Positions 8,912 through 17,078 of a stretch of DNA of 64,000 nt are shown one piece after another. Numbering within the stretch: position 1 is the first letter of the stretch; every line of letters starts with the position of its first letter. The stretch is from Sediminispirochaeta bajacaliforniensis DSM 16054 (GTDB taxonomy: Bacteria > Spirochaetota > Spirochaetia > DSM-16054 > Sediminispirochaetaceae). Position numbers and translations under genes: made by a program. The stretch covers positions 164,216-228,215 of the forward strand of contig NZ_KB899411.1 of NCBI RefSeq assembly GCF_000378205.1, read 5' to 3'. The notes below the pieces were generated by a model. The model did not search any database, was not told where the DNA came from, and was given only the letters and a program-made list of their open reading frames with translations.

Positions 8912-8983
8912 GGCGCCGTACCCAAGTGGTAAGGGAGAGGTCTGCAAAACCTTTATGCAGCGGTTCGAATCCGCTCGGCGCCT
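8912..8983 (+). tRNA. tRNA-Cys (anticodon GCA)
   Basis: A full cloverleaf can be drawn. The acceptor stem is GGCGCCG/CGGCGCC, the D arm CCC/GGG, the anticodon stem GAGGT/ACCTT with loop CTGCAAA, and the T arm AGCGG/CCGCT with loop TTCGAAT. The anticodon GCA reads Cys codons and the discriminator base is T, as expected for tRNA-Cys. CCA is not encoded. A strong terminator follows about 28 bases downstream. Confidence 0.96.
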
Positions 8984-9011
8984 GACATTTCATTACAATA
9001 AATGAGACGAC

Positions 9012-9044
9012 AAAACGGAGTGTGATTTTCGCACTCCGTTTTTT
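9012..9044 (+). terminator. Intrinsic terminator after tRNA-Cys
   Basis: An 11-bp perfect stem AAAACGGAGTG / CACTCCGTTTT with a 9-base loop runs into a T-run, just downstream of the tRNA gene. Confidence 0.88.
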
Positions 9045-9242
9045 ATAGCAATCCCTTTCTTTAGAACAAGTTATACTAGGTTATCAAAAAAGCGGTGCTT
9101 ATCCAAGTACTTCGGTGTATTTCGGCATGGTGGATTAAATCAATATAGTTTGCTGCGAAAGAAGCGGTATTGAATCTGATAAGCGCAATTCACCCAATGC
9201 ACAATATCACCGTGTATTGGATGAACCGATAGTAGACAACAG
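9045..9242. other. Non-coding stretch without recognisable gene
   Basis: AT-rich sequence between the tRNA terminator and the LuxR-like remnant. No convincing ORF, RNA gene or repeat was found. Together with the remnant and the flanking sequence to 9494 it makes about 450 bases without an intact gene. Confidence 0.4.
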
Positions 9243-9350
9243 TCACCAGACAATCACTAAAGCAGACGAAAAGCGAATCTCTTCCAACCTTTTTCGAAGC
9301 CGATCGGAAAAATAGTATACCTGGCTGTAAAAGCTATCTTCTTGTTTCAT
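9243..9350 (-). pseudogene. Remnant of a MalT-like LuxR-family regulator (N-terminus only)
   Basis: About 35 codons beginning MKQEDSFYSQVYYFSDRLRK resemble the extreme N-terminus of large MalT-type LuxR regulators, which start with a Tyr-Phe-Ser-(E/D)-RL-(K/E)-RL segment just before the Walker A loop. Here the frame stops right after ALVIVW, where the P-loop (usually AP-x-GYGKTT) should follow, and no P-loop is found in the neighbouring frames. The rest of the roughly 850-aa gene is absent. The similarity is short and recalled from the family, so this is a tentative call. Confidence 0.4.
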
Positions 9351-9494
9351 GGGCTGGTTCTTTAGGAAAAACCTCCTTGTGTCGAACAAGATCCCAACAG
9401 GTCTCCTATCTGCTTTAATTCGAAACATCAATGGAATATGCTGCTACCCTAAACTTTGGATCGTATCCAACGACAGAAAGATTTGTTTTGAGGG

Positions 9495-11054
9495 CTAAGA
9501 TCTATCAGCTAATGATCGTATCCAATGCAAAAAACGGTACCAACATCCATGACGAGTCATCTGCGGTGAGTTTTCATGTTTGCCTGGAATTTGTTTATCT
9601 TTCTCAAAATCGGTTTGCACAACCTCAGACACGGAATAATCAATCGTCTGGGCATGAGGGCCGGGAAACGGGATCTTCTTTGTCTCGGTGATGGGTTCAA
9701 CAAGCTTAAAAGATTTGGCCGTTACCCGTAAATCTTTCATCCTATCCTGCTTCCGAGACGTCGAAAGAGGGCTATCCATGTTATCTTCACTGGTACGGTC
9801 CTCTCTCGTTTTGGTAGTGTCAGTATGATAAATAGGGCCACGTATGGGTTCCGTATATGCCGCTTCTTCCATATCGTCTTGTTTTTTACCGCCCTCACTA
9901 TTTTGAATTGGCATATTATTATTGGGCTTCGATGATTTCCTGTACCCGAGGAAATAATCATCAAAGGTGCGATTTATCTGCCATGAAACCTTTTCACCCT
10001 CTTTTTCGGCATTTTCATCTATTTCCAGTAATTCTGCAGTATCCGGAATGTCTACAATGTCCTCTGCTTTTTCTCTGGAATTATGGGATCTGACAAAGAG
10101 ATTCCGAAAAAATCCGGAAACGGTATCCCATAGTTTCCATAAGCTAATGGTATTGTTTTGTCCCCGGAGAGCTTGTGTATATCCTTTTTTATTGATTGAT
10201 AGCTGTTTTTTTTGATATTCTGATTTTTCCAACAATTCCAATGCATTTCTTTCGTAAAAGAGAGCGGAAATCATATCCCGCAACTCTTTTATTGAAGAGA
10301 ATTTTCTGGGAGAAAAAAGCATTCGTTCTATAATTTTTCGGGCATTCCCAGATAATGAAATATGCCTAATCACATCTTTGCTCGGAAAATAGTAACCGTC
10401 CCGTACTTGAAATGCGCTTATCCCAAATAACAAGGAATAGAGGGTCATGCCCAATGAGTATATATCACGATGGAGATCTATATTCGATAGTTTGGTACGA
10501 TAGTTATAAAGGAAAAGCAAACGCTTCTGAATCCAATCGGGAACATTGTTTTCATCGTAGAAAGGCAACAGGCCCTGTACATAGCTATCGTTAAGCTGTG
10601 TATGCAAAACCGATACAGGATCAATGGAAATAGTTTCAAACGATACAAATCCATGATGGAGCCCCGCGGTCTCCAAGTAGTACAAGCTATCGACGATCCC
10701 GGAAAAAAGGGGAAGCGCATCTTTAAAAGGTAATTTCCAGCCGGAATTGAGTTTATCGGTCAAAGGAATACCAGTATCACGCAGAATTGAAATAAAAGGA
10801 TATTCATCGTAAAAGCCAAGCTCAATCAACGTCTCAATATTCCTATCCTTCACTTCATAAAGGCGAAAAAAAAGCGTCCGCAGATCTTCCAGTACCGTAG
10901 CAGGGAATTCTGATCTCTTGCGACTTATAAAACAGATCGTAAAAGTATTTGCAGAATATACGGCATGAGCATTCCAAAATTCGATAATTCCATCATCAGA
11001 TATTTTCGAACGGATAAGGTAACAATTATTAATGGTAACCCCTTCAAGGTCCAT
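9495..11054 (-). CDS. Degenerate protein kinase (pseudokinase) with long disordered tail
   Basis: Residues 1-275 follow a Ser/Thr protein kinase plan but lack key catalytic residues. The catalytic-loop position reads LHHGFVSFETISID (132-145) instead of HRDLKPxN, no DFG motif is found, and no clear VAIK Lys is seen (TFTICFISRKR, 38-47). The structural subdomain IX motif is kept: HRDIYSLGMTLYSLLFG with Asp197, plus the typical C-lobe helices. Residues about 280-519 are hydrophilic and probably disordered. It was probably derived from a bacterial Hanks-type kinase and is now a binding or regulatory module, unless it uses a non-standard mechanism. First base abuts the stop of the 311-aa kinase-like gene, so the two are co-transcribed with the phosphatase. 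Confidence 0.72.
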   Translation of the reverse strand: MDLEGVTINNCYLIRSKISDDGIIEFWNAHAVYSANTFTICFISRKRSEFPATVLEDLRTLFFRLYEVKDRNIETLIELGFYDEYPFISILRDTGIPLTDKLNSGWKLPFKDALPLFSGIVDSLYYLETAGLHHGFVSFETISIDPVSVLHTQLNDSYVQGLLPFYDENNVPDWIQKRLLFLYNYRTKLSNIDLHRDIYSLGMTLYSLLFGISAFQVRDGYYFPSKDVIRHISLSGNARKIIERMLFSPRKFSSIKELRDMISALFYERNALELLEKSEYQKKQLSINKKGYTQALRGQNNTISLWKLWDTVSGFFRNLFVRSHNSREKAEDIVDIPDTAELLEIDENAEKEGEKVSWQINRTFDDYFLGYRKSSKPNNNMPIQNSEGGKKQDDMEEAAYTEPIRGPIYHTDTTKTREDRTSEDNMDSPLSTSRKQDRMKDLRVTAKSFKLVEPITETKKIPFPGPHAQTIDYSVSEVVQTDFEKDKQIPGKHENSPQMTRHGCWYRFLHWIRSLADRS

Positions 11055-11990
11055 TTACGATTTTTTTCCCTTATAATAGTTCAGAAACGACTCTCCAAAT
11101 CCTGAATAACGATCATTCTCCGCCTTTTCAACGGTTGCATCCCTTTTTTTGAACCATTTCCTGAAATAGTTATTTATATAGGTTCGTCGCTTCGATATGT
11201 TCGTCGAGACCAAAGTGGCAGTCTCCTGCACGGAAACATTCTTGATAATAGAATCACGCATGCTTTCCCTTGTAACAGATTCCAATAACTCCAATGGGAT
11301 CGACATCATGGTGGATAATCGGTCCTCGAATGTTTCTATCGAGAGCTTTTCAAAATTCTCTGTCTTCAATAGCGTGAGAAATCGTGTCTTTTCGGTACGG
11401 TGCCATCCGAATTTATCTTTGTTACCTGTTATTTTCATTTGAGTGCTCTTTAGATCTGCTTTGTTGTAGTCAATCACAACAACACACGGAGAAGAATCTC
11501 GATCATGGAAGACAAGATAATTATTGGGATTTCTGTCCTCATCGAAAAAAAGCCATCTATTTATGAGATCATTCGCTAAAATTCTCATAAATGGTTTTTC
11601 CAAATAATTATAACTAGAAATTTGCATTGCATTTTTTACATTCTTAGTAACACGATAATATGTGCCATTGATTTTTTTTAGAATATTGGGCGCTGCAATG
11701 GTGTTTAGAAGAAAATCAATATAGTAGGCAATCTCCTGAAGTTTATGGTCATATGCCTCATTTTCGGGAATTTTTTTCAGCAGCCATGAATTACCATCCT
11801 CGTCTTTTGCTCCGATATAACTTCTCATACTTGCAGTAAAGGGAACATCGGTATTATCACCAATATCAAATAGTTGAAGATTATTCATCTTGTCAATGAG
11901 CTCACCAATACTACAATCAAGATAAAGCCCTTTTCTGAATTCGCTGTCTTTGACAGTATAGAGCCGCTTTTCTTGCATATAATCAGACAT
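11055..11990 (-). CDS. HipA/PI-kinase-like putative kinase
   Basis: Probably an atypical kinase. A possible nucleotide-binding Lys lies in SWLLKKI (about 68-74), followed by an acidic helix (ENEAYDHKLQEIAYY). The likely catalytic segment is FDEDRNPNNYL (149-159) followed by CVVVIDYNKADL (169-180, Asp174), the order D-x4-N then a hydrophobic-strand Asp seen in HipA and phosphatidylinositol-kinase-like folds. It has no HipA N-terminal domain and no HipB partner, and its C-terminus (about 255-311) is basic. The start overlaps the end of the phosphatase gene by 8 bases and the stop abuts the pseudokinase gene, so the three are one operon. The assignment is by motif only; the substrate is unknown. 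Confidence 0.6.
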   Translation of the reverse strand: MSDYMQEKRLYTVKDSEFRKGLYLDCSIGELIDKMNNLQLFDIGDNTDVPFTASMRSYIGAKDEDGNSWLLKKIPENEAYDHKLQEIAYYIDFLLNTIAAPNILKKINGTYYRVTKNVKNAMQISSYNYLEKPFMRILANDLINRWLFFDEDRNPNNYLVFHDRDSSPCVVVIDYNKADLKSTQMKITGNKDKFGWHRTEKTRFLTLLKTENFEKLSIETFEDRLSTMMSIPLELLESVTRESMRDSIIKNVSVQETATLVSTNISKRRTYINNYFRKWFKKRDATVEKAENDRYSGFGESFLNYYKGKKS

Positions 11991-12885
11991 AGAATCTCTC
12001 CCGTTCTTTTTCTATGGCAAACACATCGGTAATCTCACCATCATGGATTTTAAGGTAGGGAGCTCTGGTCTGCAGATTTGTATAGATGATAATATGATTC
12101 TTTATACCAATAATATCCCTCCAAATCCCCGTTAAATTTCCGGTATTCCACATGGGATTATGGCCGACAATAAACGGCAGTTCCTCGGGCAGATCCAAGG
12201 CTTTCAGCATCTTTCGGATGTCACGTTCGTCGTATTCTTTCAAGCTTGGAGTTCCGCGGAATTCATGAAGGCGGTTCCACATCAGTTGATGACATATTTC
12301 CTGATCACTATACGCGTTGATCAATTCATCTCTTCCGCATCCCCCTCTGACAGGGCCTGCATGGGTAATGACAAACCCATTACCGATAATAAAGAGCGGG
12401 AGGCTTTCAAAAAAATCACTAACGCTTTCAACATATTCTTCTCCACGGTGCTGCAGCAAAAATTCACGAAAAATTTTCCCCTGTTGGATCCCACTTTTCG
12501 CCAGACGTTCGTCGAAAGTATCGTGATTGCCTCTGATATAAAGAACATTTTCGCCATATGTCAAAATTAAACGAAACATCTCCTCAAGGACAAGAAGGGA
12601 ACTTTCCATTTCAAGCATATGCCCCGTTTGATCGTTATGCACACCATCGCCGATAAAAACCACAAGCGATTTTCCCGCCTCAAGAGCTTTATCGTTCCCA
12701 TCATGGGCGACAATTTTTACAAGATTATCGTAAGCTCCATGGAGATCGCCGATAACAATGACCTCACGTTTGTCTTTTGAGATATCTATTAATCCGCCAG
12801 GTCGTCCCTCCCGATCCTTTGGACGATTCTTATTATTACCGAGAATCTTAATTACTTTTCGTATCAGTTCCGGCGTTATCTTCAT
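11983..12885 (-). CDS. PPP-type calcineurin-like phosphatase
   Basis: A metallophosphoesterase of the PPP branch, expected to remove phosphate from Ser/Thr or small phospho-compounds. The metal-binding motifs are in order: GDLHG (Asp47, His49), GDGVHND (Asp80, replacing the usual GDxVDRG), RGNHD (Asn120, His121), THAGP (His175) and VGHNP (His242). All metal ligands are kept, so it should be active. The usual VDRG arginine is lost, which may change phosphate recognition. It lies in one operon with a HipA/PI-kinase-like protein and a pseudokinase, so it probably opposes a kinase in the same pathway. 300 aa, cytoplasmic. Confidence 0.85.
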   Translation of the reverse strand: MKITPELIRKVIKILGNNKNRPKDREGRPGGLIDISKDKREVIVIGDLHGAYDNLVKIVAHDGNDKALEAGKSLVVFIGDGVHNDQTGHMLEMESSLLVLEEMFRLILTYGENVLYIRGNHDTFDERLAKSGIQQGKIFREFLLQHRGEEYVESVSDFFESLPLFIIGNGFVITHAGPVRGGCGRDELINAYSDQEICHQLMWNRLHEFRGTPSLKEYDERDIRKMLKALDLPEELPFIVGHNPMWNTGNLTGIWRDIIGIKNHIIIYTNLQTRAPYLKIHDGEITDVFAIEKERERFYV

Positions 12886-12924
12886 GGCCGTTACCTCGCT
12901 TAGAATAATAAAGGTAAAAACATC

Positions 12925-13632
12925 TTATATGGAAGTATGAGAAAGTTTTTCCATAAATGCAAGAAACTCCGGTGAGGGCTTCACTTCGCTCTTTTCCCGC
13001 TCGATCCTGACCAATAATACTTTAGAAATAATGTCAGTCAATTTTTTCGTGTTATCAAAATAGGCCATCCTGATGCCATGGCTCTGCTTTGCAACGTTTA
13101 TCTTTCTCAGGTCTCCATCGTATCGTCCAAGAATAGAAATCCAGTCAAGAATATCCAAAATCGTAGCATTTATGAGATCATCCTGGTCCATTTCCTGATC
13201 AAGAAATTTTCCGATGTTGTTTAGTTCGGAAATATCAAGATCGTAAATCTCGTATCCGTCGTTTGCATTATGATAACAAGACTCGATGATACCAAGAATG
13301 GCAAGAAGAACCTTATAATAGATTTGGCCGGGATGCCAAACTGTCAGGAGCTGAAATGCTTTTTTGATAAGAGCCCTGTTAGGCTTTAGGATGGTAAAAA
13401 GAAGACGCGGATCATTATTGCCAACCAGAGAATCGACTATATATTTATTGTTGGTTTCCAATATCCTGAGAAAAATCCAATAATTAGTAGGATTGATACC
13501 GATATTTCTGATATATCGAGCAAAAAAAACACTAGACTCAACTTCGGAAGGAGTTGCCGCACCTATAATCCCATTCAAAATGATTTGTTTATTCTGTATC
13601 AAGATATCGTCATATTGATCTGGAATACTCAT
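12925..13632 (-). CDS. Unknown helical protein, paralogue 1 of a four-member local family
   Basis: Function unknown. It is clearly homologous to the three proteins encoded at 15509-17768. Shared positions include a xxGIxxxNYxIFLxxL stretch, an (I/V)DSL(V/I/L)xxxDP motif (about 78-90), HPGxIY, an ILG(I/V) helix, DGYxIYxxxI, and LxxQExxQDDL near 165. This copy is the most diverged and lies on the opposite strand, upstream of the phosphatase/kinase operon (39-base gap), so it is probably transcribed with it. There is no signal peptide or membrane segment, and prediction by eye is all-helical. It begins at ATG with an AGAGGA site close by. Confidence 0.7.
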   Translation of the reverse strand: MSIPDQYDDILIQNKQIILNGIIGAATPSEVESSVFFARYIRNIGINPTNYWIFLRILETNNKYIVDSLVGNNDPRLLFTILKPNRALIKKAFQLLTVWHPGQIYYKVLLAILGIIESCYHNANDGYEIYDLDISELNNIGKFLDQEMDQDDLINATILDILDWISILGRYDGDLRKINVAKQSHGIRMAYFDNTKKLTDIISKVLLVRIEREKSEVKPSPEFLAFMEKLSHTSI

Positions 13633-13782
13633 TCCTCTGTTTTCCCTGGTGATACACTACTCTTACTCTACAGAGATAGTATAAAACTATTGTTTTCCCG
13701 TTGTCTAATGATCATGAAAGAAATTTGTTTTCACGGTTGGGGTTTATTAGTATTTAAATAAATACCAAGTCGGGGGCTTACG

Positions 13783-15399
13783 GTGCAAAACAGTTCCCTG
13801 GACAAAGAACTTCTTGATCTCTATGCATTTGTTCGTCTACATGGATGGAAAAGCCAGACGAGCCAATTATTAAATGCCTTTAGCGCAAATTTTATTCAGG
13901 CGACTTCCTCTGACGATGAGAAAACAAAGGCTTCGCTTTTACAACATACCAAATCTGTTTTAGAAGCAGAGGGAACATCTCAAGAAAAAATTCTTTCGCT
14001 ACTCCTCTACCACAAATTAGGTAAAAACTACGTTACCATCGCAGAAAATTTTTACCGGCATCTTTATGGAAGTATAGGTCAGGAGGACTTTTCTTTTATC
14101 TTTTCAGAGCTTTTTAGAGGGGAAAACCCTCTTCCAGATGACTTATCCTACGATATTTCCATAAGAAATTTCATATCATATAAACGAGCAATCTATCATG
14201 CCATGCAAATCGACCACTTTCAGTCGGTTCATACCCCAGAGATGACAGCCCTCTTTTTTGTCTGCCTTTTATGCAAAAATGACGTGAAGGAACAAAACAA
14301 AGCACTCATTTGCTACCTCCTTTCCCGAATAGATGTAGATCTTCCGGCGAATATTGAAAAAGGCGTAATGAACTATCTCTCTTCGCTGCAAGACATTATA
14401 GAAGAAGTTGAAAAACGGAAAGAAGCTGTCTTGTCGGATCCTCTTTTCTTTGACAACGAGCCTTCGACCTCAGCCAATGCGGTCAAGAAGAATGCAAAAA
14501 GCAACAATGCTCCCGGGAATTATCAGCCTTCTATCGAGGCAAGGCAGACTACTAAGCATACCGATATCTTTAATCATATAGTCGAAGACCATCGTTTTTT
14601 TCCGGAGTCAAAAAAAGAGAGAACATCGATGAGCTCAACTAATCCTTCGGAAGCGATAAGTAACAAATCGTCAAGCTTCCTCCACGCACACGATATCTTT
14701 TGGAAAAGAAAACGGATAATTGTCGATGAAGACAAACCTCACGATAGTAAAGCCGTTCTAAAAAATAGTACAAAAAAACACGGCACTCCAGATATACTTT
14801 CGTATACACAGGCTCATGTTAATGCCGAAGAGAAAACAATAAAAATAGATGGAGAGAAGGTAGATGATGCAACCAGGTTTACGGTAACATTCAGTCGTAA
14901 CAGAACAGCTGAAAAATCCTTAGAACAGAATGACAAAAAAAATAAACCACCGAAAAAAGCATTAAAGCGCCATCCATCAAAACATAGGTGCCGTATTATT
15001 GTTCTTCTAATCATGGCTATAGGATTAATTGTAATCCTTTTTCCTGAAAAAAAACCTTCATCGAAGAAAATCGAGAAACCGACTACCAATATTAATACAG
15101 AGATACAAACTTCCGACTTGCATCCAGTCACATCAAATACAAAATCTTATAGCCAAACATCTTCGACTTATACGAATGTAGGCTCTTATACTTTCGTATG
15201 GTACCCCTCAAAAGGAGAAAGTCTTTGGGTGCTTTACCAGAAAATAAAAAACGATCCGCATACCATATGGCATGAAGCCTTATCGGTAGCAAATAGTGGT
15301 TGGAGCGAGTTTCTTAACTATATACTTTCGATTAATCCTGAAATCGAATATCCAAATCTTATATATCCTGGAGAACCTATAAGAGTAGAGAAACCGTGA
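13783..15399 (+). CDS. Single-pass membrane protein with LysM-like C-terminal domain
   Basis: A 538-aa protein with a helical cytoplasmic N-terminal domain (about 1-215). A long hydrophilic, Lys/Ser-rich linker follows (about 215-400), then a basic stretch and one membrane segment at about 403-421 (IIVLLIMAIGLIVILF). A short Ser/Thr-rich spacer leads to a C-terminal domain from about 469, with YTFVWYPSKGESLWVLYQKI at its start and INPEIEYPNLIYPGEPI at its end. That domain has the spacing of a LysM-like module and would lie outside the membrane, possibly touching peptidoglycan. The start is a GTG. It is divergent from paralogue 1 and is followed by a separate promoter for paralogues 2-4. It could anchor the phospho-signalling proteins at the envelope; that role is inference. 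Confidence 0.65.
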   Translation: MQNSSLDKELLDLYAFVRLHGWKSQTSQLLNAFSANFIQATSSDDEKTKASLLQHTKSVLEAEGTSQEKILSLLLYHKLGKNYVTIAENFYRHLYGSIGQEDFSFIFSELFRGENPLPDDLSYDISIRNFISYKRAIYHAMQIDHFQSVHTPEMTALFFVCLLCKNDVKEQNKALICYLLSRIDVDLPANIEKGVMNYLSSLQDIIEEVEKRKEAVLSDPLFFDNEPSTSANAVKKNAKSNNAPGNYQPSIEARQTTKHTDIFNHIVEDHRFFPESKKERTSMSSTNPSEAISNKSSSFLHAHDIFWKRKRIIVDEDKPHDSKAVLKNSTKKHGTPDILSYTQAHVNAEEKTIKIDGEKVDDATRFTVTFSRNRTAEKSLEQNDKKNKPPKKALKRHPSKHRCRIIVLLIMAIGLIVILFPEKKPSSKKIEKPTTNINTEIQTSDLHPVTSNTKSYSQTSSTYTNVGSYTFVWYPSKGESLWVLYQKIKNDPHTIWHEALSVANSGWSEFLNYILSINPEIEYPNLIYPGEPIRVEKP

Positions 15400-15433
15400 T
15401 TTTCAAAAATATCTGAAAAAAACGGTGTAAAAA

Positions 15434-15462
15434 TTGACATTCCAAATTCTGTTATCAATAAT
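15434..15462 (+). promoter_or_regulatory. Sigma-70-type promoter for the paralogue 2-4 operon
   Basis: TTGACA at 15434-15439 and AATAAT at 15457-15462 are separated by 17 bases, about 46 bases ahead of the start codon at 15509. The sequence lies in the gap after the LysM-like gene, so the three downstream paralogues can be transcribed independently. Confidence 0.7.
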
Positions 15463-15508
15463 TTTTTCTATGGACATGTGCTTCAAACTATAAAAACGGA
15501 GGAACACG

Positions 15509-16207
15509 ATGGATAAAGAACAAACTCGAAGTGTTGAAGAAACTTGGAGTAAAGAATCAATAATGGATGTTGAAATAACCATTATTGAAAGGATGATTGG
15601 CTGTCGAAGCGTTGAAGCGGTGGAGGCATCTATCAGCTATGCTCGATTTTTACATCTTGCTGGTCTCGATAATGACAATTATCCATTGTTTCTGCGCCTC
15701 TTGGAAGTAGAAAATCATTGGGTTATCGATTCTTTAATCGAAAACAAAGATCCTTTTCTGCTCTTAAGCTCAGTGCACCCTAATAATTATCTCATTTTGA
15801 ATGCTTTCCGGCTCCTTACCAATTGGCATCCTGGCGGTATTTATCCCAAAACGCTGGCTATCATTCTCGGCGTTCTCCAGGCGGCCTTTAGTTCTCCCAA
15901 GGATGGATATCGTATATACAATGTCAGTATTAACGATATTAATAATTTGGGAAAGCATTTGAACAAGGAACTGGGCCAGGACGATCTTAACAACAGATGC
16001 ATGCTTGATATTCTTGATCGTATTGGTTCTTTGGCAGGAACTACCGAAAACGAAGCTATCGAGCAAGCAGCAAGACAGGCAAACAGCATTAGGACGTTTT
16101 TCTTCGACAAACGGAAAAAGATGGAAGACATTATTCCCCAGGTTCTCTTGGTCAAGTCTGATTATATTGCAAAAGAAATACCACCAGAGAAAGTCTTTGT
16201 AGATTAA
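15509..16207 (+). CDS. Unknown helical protein, paralogue 2
   Basis: Function unknown, 232 aa. Core motifs shared with its neighbours: SVEAVEASISYARFL near 31-45, NYPLFLRLL, NHWVIDSLIENKDPFLLLSS near 70-90, NWHPGGIYPKTLAIILGVLQ, DGYRIYNVSINDINNLGKHL and GQDDLNNR. The shared core is about 200 aa, ending after a conserved DIIPQVLL. No catalytic motif is obvious, and the repeated Asn-His and Gly-Lys-His clusters may be binding surface. It has a good AACGGAGGAA ribosome-binding site and is the first gene of a three-gene tandem array with its own promoter. Confidence 0.72.
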   Translation: MDKEQTRSVEETWSKESIMDVEITIIERMIGCRSVEAVEASISYARFLHLAGLDNDNYPLFLRLLEVENHWVIDSLIENKDPFLLLSSVHPNNYLILNAFRLLTNWHPGGIYPKTLAIILGVLQAAFSSPKDGYRIYNVSINDINNLGKHLNKELGQDDLNNRCMLDILDRIGSLAGTTENEAIEQAARQANSIRTFFFDKRKKMEDIIPQVLLVKSDYIAKEIPPEKVFVD

Positions 16208-16221
16208 TAAAGGAGAACACG

Positions 16222-16995
16222 ATGAAAGAACTTTTTGATAAGAAACAAGCCTATTCCAAGGAAGATATTGCTGCTATCGAATATAGTCAGCTCAAAGGAA
16301 TTATGGGAGTTCGTACTGTCGAAGCAGTTGAAGCAGCGATGACGTACGCCAATTATCTCAATAGTATTGGAATCACATCAAGTAACTATCCGATATTTCT
16401 CAAGGTTCTTGGTGTCCGAAATCACCATGTTATCGACTCCTTACTGGGGACACGTGATCCATTCCTTTTTCTCAGCTCAATACAGCCAAACTATTTTATC
16501 GTTGCAACGTGCTTTAGTTTTTTGGCAAAATATCATCCTGCAGAAATTTATTCGAAAACCCTTGGGATCATTCTTGGCGTATTCCAGGCAACATATTCCA
16601 ATCCTTTAGACGGATACAAGATTTATCCCCCAACCATCGCTGACGTAAACAGCCTTGGAAAACACTTGATAGAAGAAAAAGGACAGGATGATTTATTGAA
16701 CCGGTCGATTTTGGATGTCCTGGATAAGCTTAGTGAGCTTGAAGGACAAAATATAGACGAAGAAATGGAAGACCTTGCTGTACATGCTCACAATATTAGA
16801 AACAATTTCTTCGATTCAACGAAACGCCTTGTGGATGTTATTCCCAACGTCCTGTTAAAAACCGAACCTAATCTGGATCTTGAAATCAATCCCAGGAAAA
16901 ATGGAAGCCTTAGCGATAATGCAAAACCACAAGCTCGTCCCACACCAGCTGCTAAACCGGAAGAAGAAAAACCTGCTGCCACAAAAAAGAAATAG
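16222..16995 (+). CDS. Unknown helical protein, paralogue 3 with Pro/Ala/Lys tail
   Basis: Function unknown, 257 aa. The core matches paralogue 2 closely: TVEAVEAAMTYANYL, SNYPIFLKVL, NHHVIDSLLGTRDPFLFLSS, YHPAEIYSKTLGIILGVFQ, DGYKIYPPTIADVNSLGKHL, GQDDLLNRSILDVLDKL, DVIPNVLL. It differs by a low-complexity C-terminal tail from about residue 230 rich in Pro, Ala, Glu and Lys, which looks like a disordered linker. It starts 14 bases after paralogue 2 with an AAAGGAGAA ribosome-binding site, and so is co-transcribed. Confidence 0.72.
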   Translation: MKELFDKKQAYSKEDIAAIEYSQLKGIMGVRTVEAVEAAMTYANYLNSIGITSSNYPIFLKVLGVRNHHVIDSLLGTRDPFLFLSSIQPNYFIVATCFSFLAKYHPAEIYSKTLGIILGVFQATYSNPLDGYKIYPPTIADVNSLGKHLIEEKGQDDLLNRSILDVLDKLSELEGQNIDEEMEDLAVHAHNIRNNFFDSTKRLVDVIPNVLLKTEPNLDLEINPRKNGSLSDNAKPQARPTPAAKPEEEKPAATKKK

Positions 16996-17078
16996 AAGAG
17001 TAGTTGTGCCTCTCAAGGGCAACGAGGCGGCAAGAGAAATCCTCTTGTCAGAACAGGACTGATAAGGAGAAATGTATC

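Noticed and set aside
8960..8983. tRNA-Cys 3' end as an attachment site for the AT-rich block
   Set aside because: No repeat of the T arm or acceptor sequence was seen near 17.8-19.3 kb and no integrase is present.
9431..9691. Plus-strand ORF of 86 codons overlapping the 3' end of the pseudokinase gene
   Set aside because: Largely antisense to the pseudokinase coding region and without a ribosome-binding site or recognisable motif.
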